From NCBI RefSeq assembly GCF_026719745.1, contig NZ_JAPPRQ010000009.1, positions 1-64,000 on the forward strand: a stretch of 64,000 nt of DNA. The letters are read 5' to 3'. Below the pieces are notes generated by a model. The model was not told where the DNA came from. It searched no databases and was given only the letters and a program-made list of their open reading frames with translations. Each line of letters begins with the position of its first letter. The stretch's first letter is position 1. Shown one piece after another: positions 35,605-44,293 of the stretch. Source of the DNA: Clostridium sp. ZS2-4 (GTDB lineage Bacteria; Bacillota; Clostridia; Clostridiales; Clostridiaceae). A program made the position numbers and the translations under genes.

Positions 35605-36504
35605 ATGCATATAAAAGATATATTTTCAAAAAAGAAACCTGTAATTTCATTCGAAATATTTCCACCAAAAAAGGCGTCATCTATAGATACTATATATAAA
35701 ACTATAGATGCTTTGGCGCCGTTGAATCCAGACTATATAAGTGTAACATATGGGGCAGGAGGAAGCACAGTAAATAATAAAACTGTGGAAATAGCATCAA
35801 TAATAAAGAATAAATACAATATAGAAGCTTTAGCACATTTGACATGTATAACATCTACTAAAAGTGATATAAACAATATATTAGAGGAATTGAAAAAAAA
35901 TAATATTAATAATGTATTAGCTCTTAGAGGAGATATTCCAGAAGATACTGATTTCCAATTTCCTAATCCACTGAATTTTGGGCATGCTGTGGATTTAGTA
36001 AATCATATAAAAAATACTGATGATTTTTGTATAGGAGGTACTTGCTATCCAGAAGGTCATATTGAATGTGAAAATATTGAAGAGGATTTATTGTATCTAA
36101 AAAATAAGATAGATGCAGGTACAGATTTTCTTATAAGCCAGCTATTTTTTGATAATAACTTTTTTTATGATTTTAAGACAAAGGCTGATAAATTAGGTAT
36201 AAATGTGCCAATTGAGGCAGGTATTATGCCAGTTATAAATAAAAAACAAATAGAGAGAATAGTATCTTTATGTGGAACTCATATTCCAGAAAAATTCATT
36301 AAAATAATGAACAGATATGAAAATAATCCTGAAGCTTTAAAGGATGCAGGAATTGCTTATGCTACTGAACAGATAATTGACTTATTGTCTTCTGGAATAG
36401 ATGGTATTCATATTTATACTATGAACAATCCAGAGGTTGCAAAGAGAATAGTTCAAAACATATCATCTATTGTATATGCATTAAATCGTAATGTTGTTAT
36501 TTAG
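35605..36504 (+). CDS. metF: methylenetetrahydrofolate reductase MetF
   Basis: Reduces 5,10-methylene-THF to 5-methyl-THF, the methyl donor for MetH; 299 residues. Family motifs: FEIFPPKK near residue 17, VTYGAGGS near 49, LRGDIP near 111, and the FAD-binding YPEGH near 148. It is the first gene behind the SAM riboswitch and starts after GGGGGG at good spacing. In clostridia MetF can also serve the acetyl-CoA pathway, but the context here is methionine synthesis. Confidence 0.95.
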   Translation: MHIKDIFSKKKPVISFEIFPPKKASSIDTIYKTIDALAPLNPDYISVTYGAGGSTVNNKTVEIASIIKNKYNIEALAHLTCITSTKSDINNILEELKKNNINNVLALRGDIPEDTDFQFPNPLNFGHAVDLVNHIKNTDDFCIGGTCYPEGHIECENIEEDLLYLKNKIDAGTDFLISQLFFDNNFFYDFKTKADKLGINVPIEAGIMPVINKKQIERIVSLCGTHIPEKFIKIMNRYENNPEALKDAGIAYATEQIIDLLSSGIDGIHIYTMNNPEVAKRIVQNISSIVYALNRNVVI

Positions 36505-36530
36505 TTTAAGAACAAGGGGAGGAATTTTTG

Positions 36531-36983
36531 ATGCCACAAGTAGAAAGCTTTCAATTAGATCATAGAAAGGTAGCGGCACCTTATGTAAGAAAATGCTGTA
36601 CATTAACTGGTGAACAGGGAGATGTAGTATCAAAGTTTGATTTAAGGTTTGTACAACCTAATAAAGAAGCTATACCAACTGCTTCACTACATGCGCTTGA
36701 GCATCTTTTAGCAGGATTTTTAAGAGAGCATTTGGATAAAATAATTGATATATCTCCTATGGGATGCAGAACAGGATTTTATCTTATCCTTTGGGGAGAT
36801 GTAGAGCCGAAAGTTATTAAGGAGGCGTTAGACCTTTCTTTAAGACAAGTATTAGATGCAGAAGAAATCCCGGCAGCTAATTATATACAATGCGGCAATT
36901 ATAGAGATTTATCTTTATTTGGGGCAAAGGAATACGCAAAGTATGTATTGGATAAAGGCTTTAGCACTAACTTTTATAGATAA
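36531..36983 (+). CDS. luxS: S-ribosylhomocysteine lyase LuxS
   Basis: Cleaves S-ribosylhomocysteine to homocysteine and DPD, the precursor of autoinducer-2. The metal-binding HxxEH motif (HALEH near residue 53), SPMGCRTGFY with catalytic Cys near 83, and the third metal ligand Cys in YIQCGNYRD are present. 150 residues, full length. Homocysteine so produced is the substrate of MetH in the same operon. ATG at 36531 with GGGGAGG upstream. Confidence 0.96.
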   Translation: MPQVESFQLDHRKVAAPYVRKCCTLTGEQGDVVSKFDLRFVQPNKEAIPTASLHALEHLLAGFLREHLDKIIDISPMGCRTGFYLILWGDVEPKVIKEALDLSLRQVLDAEEIPAANYIQCGNYRDLSLFGAKEYAKYVLDKGFSTNFYR

Positions 36984-37016
36984 AAAGTAACTATTATTTT
37001 GAGAAGAGGGAATTGT

Positions 37017-37685
37017 TTGAATATTGATAAAAAAGAAGTATTACGCTATTTAGGACATAAAAATCAAATAGTTGAAAAGTCTATAAATTTATTAATAGAT
37101 GAATGTATAGATGAGATTAAGAAATATGTAAGTTTAAACTTTAACTTTAAAGTATTTGATATAGTTAAAAATATAAAAGGGGTAGAAGTATTAAATAGCA
37201 ATTTAGTATTTGAAGGTAGGGATATTGAAGAACACCTTAAATATTCTGAACAATGTGCTGTTATGGCTATAACTCTAGGAAGTTTAGTGGATGAAAAGAT
37301 AAGATATTATGAAAAATTTAATTTGACAAAGGCCTTAATTTTAGATGCCTGTGCTACTACTCTGATAGAAAGTGCCTGTGATGAAGTACAAGAGGAAATT
37401 AGAAAGCAGGCTTTGAAAACAAATCTAGGAATAACTTATAGATATAGTCCTGGATATGGAGATTTTCCAATAGATATTCAGAAGAATATATTGGATATTT
37501 TAGAGGCACAGAAAAAAATTGGTCTTTCTGTTACAGAGGACAGTATTCTAATACCTAGAAAGTCAGTAACTGCAGTAATAGGATTTCAAGATAGAAATAT
37601 TATAAGTGAACATCCGGGATGTAAAAGCTGCAGTAGGAATAAAAATTGTGAGTACAAAAAAGGGGGCAACTACTGTGGAGATTAA
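37017..37685 (+). CDS. stand-alone methionine synthase activation domain
   Basis: Equivalent to the C-terminal reactivation domain of MetH, which binds S-adenosylmethionine and remethylates oxidised cob(II)alamin. The diagnostic RYSPGYGDFPI motif is near residue 140, and the end carries a Cys cluster CKSCSRNKNCEY. The TTG at 37017 follows AGAGGG; an in-frame TTG at 36999 is less likely. It overlaps metH by 11 bases, and the adjacent MetH lacks this domain, so the two proteins together rebuild the enzyme. Confidence 0.85.
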   Translation: MNIDKKEVLRYLGHKNQIVEKSINLLIDECIDEIKKYVSLNFNFKVFDIVKNIKGVEVLNSNLVFEGRDIEEHLKYSEQCAVMAITLGSLVDEKIRYYEKFNLTKALILDACATTLIESACDEVQEEIRKQALKTNLGITYRYSPGYGDFPIDIQKNILDILEAQKKIGLSVTEDSILIPRKSVTAVIGFQDRNIISEHPGCKSCSRNKNCEYKKGGNYCGD

Positions 37686-40065
37686 GGATATACTTAGCAG
37701 GAAATTTATATTTTTCGATGGAGCTATGGGTACTATGCTGCAGAACAGAGGGCTTAAAGCAGGAGAAATACCAGAACTTTATAATATATTACATCCAGAA
37801 ATAATAAGGGATATTCATGAAAAATATATCAAATCAGGGGCAGATATAATAACTACTAATACTTTTGGAGCTAATGAATTAAAACTTAAAGAAACAGGAT
37901 ATTCTGTTGAAGAAGTTATAAGCAAAGCTGTAGAAATTGCTAAGGAAGCTAAAAAAGATAATAAGAATAAATATGTTGCGTTAGATATAGGACCTACTGG
38001 TCAGTTATTAGAACCAATAGGCACACTTAAATTTGAAAAAGCCTATGAAATATTTGAAAGACAGGTAAAAGCAGGCGTAGAAGCAGGCTGTGATCTTATT
38101 TTAATTGAAACTATTTCAGATCTATATGAAGCAAAAGCGGCAGTTCTTGCTGCAAAAGAAAACAGCAGCTTGCCAGTATTTTGTACTATGACCTTTGGAG
38201 AGGATGGAAGAACCTTTACAGGGACTGATCCACTTACTATGGTTATGGTTTTACAAGGGCTTGGAGTTGATGCTTTGGGATTAAACTGTTCTCTTGGACC
38301 AAAGGAAATGCTGCCAACAGTAGAAAAAATTCTGGAATACTCGTCAATTCCTGTTATGGTGCAGCCAAATGCAGGGCTTCCAAGGGTTGAGAATGGTGAA
38401 ACTATATATGATATTACTCCAGAAGAATTTGCCTATTACATAAAAAGTATGGGTCAAAAGGGAGTATCTATTCTGGGTGGATGTTGTGGAACAAATGATG
38501 ATTTTATAAGAACAATTATAGAGGAGTTAGGAGAATTAAAACCTTTAGAGGTAAAAGAGAAGAACATTACAGCTACAAGTTCATCTTCTAAAACTGTAAT
38601 TTTAGGTGAAGGGGCAAAGGTTATAGGAGAGAGGATAAATCCAACAGGAAAGAAAAAGTTTAAAGAAGCTCTTAGAAATAATAATTTAGATTATATATTG
38701 ACGGAAGCTATTAATCAGCAGGAAGCTGGTGCAGATATATTAGATGTAAATGTAGGGCTTCCTGAAATCAATGAAGAAGAAGTAATGGTAAAGGTTATTA
38801 AGGAAATACAGTCTATTATAAATTTACCTCTTCAAATAGATAGTTCCAGTGCAGAAGTTATAGAAGCTGCTGCTAGAATTTATAATGGAAAACCAATGAT
38901 AAATTCAGTAAATGGTAAAAAAGAAATTATGGAAGAAATATTTCCTATTGCTAAAAAATATGGGGCCTGTGTTGTAGGACTTACATTGGATGAGAGCGGA
39001 ATTCCTGCTAAAGCTGAAGAGAGAGTTGAAATTGCTGAGAGAATTATAAATACAGCTAAAGAATATGGAATAAAAAAGGAAGATATACTGATTGATTGTT
39101 TGGTGCTAACAGCGTCAGCTCAACAGCAAGAAGTTATAGAAACAATAAAAGCCGTAAGAATGGTAAAAGAAAAATTTGGAGTTAAAACACTTCTTGGAGT
39201 AAGTAATGTATCCTTTGGATTACCAAACAGGGGATTATTAAATAAAACGTTTTTGGCTATGGCTTTATCACAAGGCTTGGATGCTCCAATATTAAATCCT
39301 AATAACAAAGAAGTCATGGATACTATAAATGCTTTTAAAGTGCTTTCCAATGATGATAAAGAGGCTAAGGAGTATGTAAAGATATATTCTCAAACAACCG
39401 AGAATAAGGATGTTACGATTCAAAATCAGGATAAGACTTTAAGAGAGATAATTGTAAAAGGGATAAAAGAGGAAGCTGCAGCAAGGACAAAAGAATTACT
39501 AAAAACAAAAGCCAGTATAGAAATTGTGGATGAATATTTAATACCAGCTTTGGATATTGTTGGTAATAAATATGAAAAAGGTGAAATATTCTTACCACAG
39601 CTTATACAGTCAGCAGAAACAGTAAAAAAAGCCTTTGAAATTATAAAAGAAAAAATGCTTCAAGACAATCAGGGAACAATTTCAAAAGGGAAGATTATTT
39701 TAGCCACAGTAAAAGGTGATATACATGATATAGGTAAAAATATTGTCAAGGTTATCCTTGAAAATTATGGTTTTGATGTTATAGATTTAGGCAAGGATGT
39801 TCCAATAGAAATGGTAGTAGAAACTGCTAAAAGAGAAAACATAAAGCTTGTTGGACTTAGTGCACTTATGACAACTACAGTAAAGAGTATGGAGGAAACT
39901 ATAAAGGCTCTTAGAGAAAATAATGTAGAATGCCAAGTGTTCGTAGGAGGAGCTGTGCTTAATCAAGAATATGCAGATATGATAAAGGCAGATTACTATG
40001 CAAAGGATGCTCAGGAAGCAGTACAAATCGCACGAGAAGTATTTCAAGGGAATGGTAAGTTATAG
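37675..40065 (+). CDS. metH: cobalamin-dependent methionine synthase MetH (without activation domain)
   Basis: Transfers methyl from methyl-THF through cobalamin to homocysteine; 796 residues. Homocysteine domain (1-300) has FDGAMGTMLQ near 13 and the zinc Cys set NCS near 205 and GGCCGT near 270. Pterin domain (about 320-590) has GERINPTG. Cobalamin module (about 620-796) has the base-off His motif DIHDIGKN near 690. The activation domain is absent and encoded just upstream. GTG at 37675 with AAAGGGGG is chosen; the frame is open further upstream inside the previous gene. B12 supply from btuFCD fits this enzyme. Confidence 0.95.
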   Translation: MEIKDILSRKFIFFDGAMGTMLQNRGLKAGEIPELYNILHPEIIRDIHEKYIKSGADIITTNTFGANELKLKETGYSVEEVISKAVEIAKEAKKDNKNKYVALDIGPTGQLLEPIGTLKFEKAYEIFERQVKAGVEAGCDLILIETISDLYEAKAAVLAAKENSSLPVFCTMTFGEDGRTFTGTDPLTMVMVLQGLGVDALGLNCSLGPKEMLPTVEKILEYSSIPVMVQPNAGLPRVENGETIYDITPEEFAYYIKSMGQKGVSILGGCCGTNDDFIRTIIEELGELKPLEVKEKNITATSSSSKTVILGEGAKVIGERINPTGKKKFKEALRNNNLDYILTEAINQQEAGADILDVNVGLPEINEEEVMVKVIKEIQSIINLPLQIDSSSAEVIEAAARIYNGKPMINSVNGKKEIMEEIFPIAKKYGACVVGLTLDESGIPAKAEERVEIAERIINTAKEYGIKKEDILIDCLVLTASAQQQEVIETIKAVRMVKEKFGVKTLLGVSNVSFGLPNRGLLNKTFLAMALSQGLDAPILNPNNKEVMDTINAFKVLSNDDKEAKEYVKIYSQTTENKDVTIQNQDKTLREIIVKGIKEEAAARTKELLKTKASIEIVDEYLIPALDIVGNKYEKGEIFLPQLIQSAETVKKAFEIIKEKMLQDNQGTISKGKIILATVKGDIHDIGKNIVKVILENYGFDVIDLGKDVPIEMVVETAKRENIKLVGLSALMTTTVKSMEETIKALRENNVECQVFVGGAVLNQEYADMIKADYYAKDAQEAVQIAREVFQGNGKL

Positions 40066-40108
40066 TAACCAGTAGGTTTTATCAAATAAAAAATTACAAA
40101 CTAAAAAG

Positions 40109-40162
40109 AAACTGTAGCTTAGCTTATAAAATTAAAATAAACTAAGTTACAGTTTTTTATTG
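40109..40162. terminator. bidirectional terminator between metH and M1 peptidase
   Basis: AAACTGTA and CTTAG arms (40109-40122) pair with CTAAG and TACAGTTT (40142-40155) with one mismatch, then T residues. It serves convergent genes. A fragment of the CAGTAAC heptad repeat precedes it at 40064-40075. Confidence 0.75.
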
Positions 40163-40215
40163 CTGGGTACAGTATATGAAAATATTTGTATAAATTAACA
40201 ATCTGATTATTGTTG

Positions 40216-42306
40216 CTAGAACCTTCCAGATAATCTTTTTTTGTTATTTATATTTATTAAAAATTGATTTGCATCGTCATCATAAGAAGTATTTTCAATT
40301 AAATTTTCAAGGTTTAGATCCTTATTCCAAAAAACTACTAGCAAAGTTTTATCTTTATTGTAAGGATTTTTAGCTACAAAACTTCCACTTACATTAGAAT
40401 TATATATATTTGTATCTTCCATAGTTAATGAGTATTTAGTTAATGAAATCGGAAGGCTTGTATTTAATGAATTTAGTGTTGCGTTAGTCCAAGGGTTACC
40501 TATTAGTATTAAGTTATTACTGTGCATTTCTTCAGAAGTTAAATCTTTATCAAATTTTACAATCAGATTATTATCTATACCTAAATTTTCACATTGTGAT
40601 TTAATATTTTCAATAAAATTGTCTATAGATTTAGTAAGGTCTTCAGACAAATTAGAAGGTTTAACTATATAAATTTTTTCTCCAAGAATTGCTTTAGTTT
40701 GAATACTAAGTAGGGAAAGACCGTATGTTTTTTCTCTTTGTAAAATATCTGCTTTTAATCTTTCTCTATCTATTAATTCTCTTTCTTCATCAGAAACAGC
40801 TATGTTTTCAGGAGAATAGTTTTTAGAAGTTATAGCAGTATGCATAGCCGTTCTAACATCCTTACCAGCAACTTCTTCAATTGTATTTAGAAGACCATCA
40901 ATTGTTGCATTTTTATATTCATATTTTTTGAAATAAGTTTGGAGAACCTTTAAGAATTGTTCATCTCCAACTCTTTGTCGTAAGTCTTCAAAAGCTAAAG
41001 GTCCTTTATTATATATTGTTTGGCTATAATCCATCCATGAATTGAATTTATCAACACTTGTATTGAGCGCACGGTCGTTTCCATAGCTGCGGTAAGGATA
41101 CATTCTGAAATTTATAATTGTTCCAGCAGGACAATATTTGCCGTATTTTTGTTCAAAATAGTAAGCTGTGGAGTATACAGTTAAGGATTCATCTAAGAAA
41201 GATTGTTTAAATTCATTATTTCCAACCAAAGAAAACCACCATTGATGACCGGTTTCATGAACAGCAGCTTCAATTTCAAAAGGTATATAACTTCCTAGTT
41301 CATAGGATAAATTTTCAGTATCAAAGTGGTAGTTACCCATTTGGATAAGTTGAGGATATTCCATAGCACCACCACTAAGGTAAGTTTCGACAACATCGTA
41401 TTCTTCGAATGGGTATTTCCCAAATTTATTGCTGAAAAAATCTAAAGAATCTGCTGCAGCTTCAAGAATTATAGAAGCTCTCTTTTTTGATGAATTTTTG
41501 TCTTCACCCTTTTCCTCATAATAGAAGCTGTTTACTTTAGTGCCATTAATCTGTTTAGATATAATCTTAAATTTAGGGCTCATAACAAACACAAAGTCTC
41601 TAACATTTTCTGCTTTTATGTTTATGGTTTTAATATCATTTTTATAGCTTATATTTTTATCTACACCAGTAGAAGCCACTTTCATATCTTTAGAAACATT
41701 TAATGTAACATCATAGTTTGAAGAGTTTGCATAATTGGATTCTCCAACAGGATGGAAAGGATTTTCATCCCATCTATTAGTTTGTGAATCATAAATTGAT
41801 AAAATTGGATACCAGTTAGTAAAGGAATATATATCTTCAAAATATCCCATACGATCAGTACCAAATGGAAGTTTAAATGTAAACTCAATATATACTTTAG
41901 TTTCTTCATTTATTATGATAGCTTTATCAAGATTAAGTTTAAGTACTTGATTATCTTGAGTAAAATTAACTTTTTTATCATTTACAAAAACTTTAGTTAT
42001 GGTTATATCGCCTACTTCATCTTTAGATAATTCTTCAGGTTGTCCGCCAATTCGAGGTTTAGTTTCAGCTTTGTTGTAAGCATCAGGATAAAGATGAAAT
42101 ACTATATTTTTTAAGGAAGTATTATAAGTATTTTTGAAAGTAACGGTTTCGTTAACGGTAAGTGTTTTGGTGCTTTCGTTGAAGGAAGCATTAATTTTAT
42201 AATTGTTTGTTCCTTCTTTTGCAAAAGCAGTAGGAAGCTTGATGCATAACAGTAACAACAAAGTTGTTAAAAAACACGTAAAGTTTTTAAGTTTATTATT
42301 TTTCAT
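40216..42306 (-). CDS. secreted M1-family zinc metallopeptidase
   Basis: Exported aminopeptidase-like protein of about 696 residues. A signal peptide ends at TAFA (about residue 30). An N-terminal beta-saddle domain precedes the catalytic core: substrate-binding GGAMEYPQ near 315, zinc motif HETGHQWW near 352 and the third ligand Glu in FLDESL about 19 residues later. The C-terminal part is variable. The ATG at 42306 gives the best signal peptide; a TTG at 42333, two bases after GGGGGG, would add nine residues. Probably digests peptides outside the cell. Confidence 0.85.
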   Translation of the reverse strand: MKNNKLKNFTCFLTTLLLLLCIKLPTAFAKEGTNNYKINASFNESTKTLTVNETVTFKNTYNTSLKNIVFHLYPDAYNKAETKPRIGGQPEELSKDEVGDITITKVFVNDKKVNFTQDNQVLKLNLDKAIIINEETKVYIEFTFKLPFGTDRMGYFEDIYSFTNWYPILSIYDSQTNRWDENPFHPVGESNYANSSNYDVTLNVSKDMKVASTGVDKNISYKNDIKTINIKAENVRDFVFVMSPKFKIISKQINGTKVNSFYYEEKGEDKNSSKKRASIILEAAADSLDFFSNKFGKYPFEEYDVVETYLSGGAMEYPQLIQMGNYHFDTENLSYELGSYIPFEIEAAVHETGHQWWFSLVGNNEFKQSFLDESLTVYSTAYYFEQKYGKYCPAGTIINFRMYPYRSYGNDRALNTSVDKFNSWMDYSQTIYNKGPLAFEDLRQRVGDEQFLKVLQTYFKKYEYKNATIDGLLNTIEEVAGKDVRTAMHTAITSKNYSPENIAVSDEERELIDRERLKADILQREKTYGLSLLSIQTKAILGEKIYIVKPSNLSEDLTKSIDNFIENIKSQCENLGIDNNLIVKFDKDLTSEEMHSNNLILIGNPWTNATLNSLNTSLPISLTKYSLTMEDTNIYNSNVSGSFVAKNPYNKDKTLLVVFWNKDLNLENLIENTSYDDDANQFLININNKKRLSGRF

Positions 42307-42461
42307 AATATTATTGCTCTGAAAATTGAGCAATTCCCCCCTTTTTCATATAATCTTATTCATATAAATGTAAATAATTAAATGATTTACATTTATAGCT
42401 AAATATTAGCATAGTTCATTGTGAAATTATACTTAAAACAATAAATTTAATGTAAATTTAA

Positions 42462-42499
42462 GAAAAAAAAATCAGAGCGTAGATTATTTCTACGCTCCG
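42462..42499 (-). terminator. terminator of the hydCBA operon
   Basis: GAGCGTAGA (475-483 of this kilobase) pairs with TCTACGCTC (489-497). On the minus strand a run of nine T residues follows (complement of 42462-42470). It ends the hyd transcript before the M1 peptidase gene. Confidence 0.85.
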
Positions 42500-42519
42500 T
42501 CTGCAATGTACTTAATTTC

Positions 42520-44253
42520 TTATCTCTTTGTATAATGTGTATGAAGAAGTTTATGAGCTTTTTCACCATATGGTTCGCCCAAAAACTCTTTATATAATTT
42601 ATCTATATATGGATTATCATGAGATTTCCTTAACGCTTTATTTTTATCTTCTTTATAAAGGGCTTCGATTCTTTTTTCTAATACTTCACTATTTGCTTGG
42701 CTATAAGGTTGTCCGCCACCGCCTATACATCCACCAGGGCAAGCCATGATTTCTATCATATGATAGTTTGATTCACCAGATTGGATAGCTTTTAGAAGCT
42801 TACGAGCATTTCCAAGACCATTTGCAATAGCTACTTTTACATCCATATCTTTTATTTTGATTGTAGATTCCTTTATTCCTTCAAGGCCACGTACAGCTTT
42901 AAATTCTAAATTAGGAATAGACTCTTTAGTTATCCATTCATAAGCTGTACGTAATGCTGCTTCCATAACTCCACCAGATGCACCAAATATTACACCAGCA
43001 CCTGTAGATTCACCAAGAGGAGAATCAAAATATTCATCTTTTAATGAAATAAAATGAATACCCGCTTCTTTTATCATTTTAGCAAGCTCTCTTGTACTTA
43101 TAACAATATCTACATCTTGTATACCATTAGTATTCATTTCAGGTCTTGCAGCTTCATATTTTTTAGCAAGACAAGGCATAACTGAAACTACTACTATGTT
43201 CTCAGGATCTATATTCATTTTTGCAGCAAAATAAGTTTTTGCTATTGCACCAAACATTTGTTGTGGAGATTTACATGTAGATGGAATATCTAAAAGATCA
43301 CTAAAATCATGTTCAATGAATTTAATCCATCCAGGGCAGCAGCTAGTTAACATTGGAAGTCTTCCACCATGGTTAACTCTGTGTAAAAATTCGCTAGCTT
43401 CTTCCATTATAGTTAAGTCTGCTGCAAAATCTGTATCGAATACCTTATCAAAGCCAAGTGCACGAAGAGCAGATACCATTTTCCCTGTTACAGGTGTACC
43501 AGGTTCAAGACCAAATTCTTCTCCAAGAGCAGCACGAATTGCAGGTGCAGTTTGTACAATAACTACTTTATCTTCATTATTTATTGCATCCCATACTTGT
43601 GAAACATAGTTAACTTCAGTTAAAGCACCAGTAGGACAGACTGCTACACATTGACCACAGAAAGTACATTTTGTTTCTGACATAGGAAGGTTAAAAGCGG
43701 GACTGACAATAGTATTAAAGCCTCTATTCATAGCAGATAATACACCTACAGTTTGGATTTCACTACAGACTGTTTCACATCGTCTGCAAAGTATGCATTT
43801 ATCCATATCTCTTATTATTGAATGACTTGAATTATCCTTAGGAAATGTTGTTTTTTCCCCTTGATATTTTATTTCATGTATACCTAAGTCAGCAGCTAGT
43901 TTTTGAAGTTCGCAAGATGTATTTTTTTCACATAATAAACAATCTTGAGGGTGATTTGAAAGCATAAGTTCTACAATGTTTCTACGGGCTTTAATAGCTC
44001 TTATAGAGTTAGTTTTTATAACCATTCCTTCACTAACAGGAGTTGAACAAGATGGAGCTAAGTTACGTCTTCCTTCTACTTCAACAACGCAAACTCTACA
44101 AGAACCAGGATGATTTACAGTTTTATTATCGTGCAGTTTTAAATGACATAATGCAGGTATATCAATATTAAGTGTTTTTGCTGCTTCTAAAATAGTTGTA
44201 CCTTGTTCTACTTGAACTTGTCTATTATTTATAGTTAGAGTTACTAGACTCAA
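42520..44253 (-). CDS. hydA: [FeFe]-hydrogenase catalytic subunit HydA
   Basis: Catalytic subunit of a trimeric NAD-linked, probably electron-bifurcating hydrogenase; 577 residues. N-terminal [2Fe-2S] domain (Cys36, 52, 55, 69), His-Cys3 [4Fe-4S] site (His101, Cys105, 108, 114), two [4Fe-4S] motifs (Cys153-163 and 196-206), then the H-cluster: TSCCPGW (Cys305, 306), VMPCLAKKYE (Cys361) and MACPGGCIGGGGQP (about 508-512). All catalytic residues are present. TTG start with GAGGTG upstream. Third gene of hydC-hydB-hydA. Confidence 0.95.
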   Translation of the reverse strand: MSLVTLTINNRQVQVEQGTTILEAAKTLNIDIPALCHLKLHDNKTVNHPGSCRVCVVEVEGRRNLAPSCSTPVSEGMVIKTNSIRAIKARRNIVELMLSNHPQDCLLCEKNTSCELQKLAADLGIHEIKYQGEKTTFPKDNSSHSIIRDMDKCILCRRCETVCSEIQTVGVLSAMNRGFNTIVSPAFNLPMSETKCTFCGQCVAVCPTGALTEVNYVSQVWDAINNEDKVVIVQTAPAIRAALGEEFGLEPGTPVTGKMVSALRALGFDKVFDTDFAADLTIMEEASEFLHRVNHGGRLPMLTSCCPGWIKFIEHDFSDLLDIPSTCKSPQQMFGAIAKTYFAAKMNIDPENIVVVSVMPCLAKKYEAARPEMNTNGIQDVDIVISTRELAKMIKEAGIHFISLKDEYFDSPLGESTGAGVIFGASGGVMEAALRTAYEWITKESIPNLEFKAVRGLEGIKESTIKIKDMDVKVAIANGLGNARKLLKAIQSGESNYHMIEIMACPGGCIGGGGQPYSQANSEVLEKRIEALYKEDKNKALRKSHDNPYIDKLYKEFLGEPYGEKAHKLLHTHYTKR

Positions 44254-44293
44254 ATCTTACACCTCTTCCTTTATAATATTACTACTTAATTTA

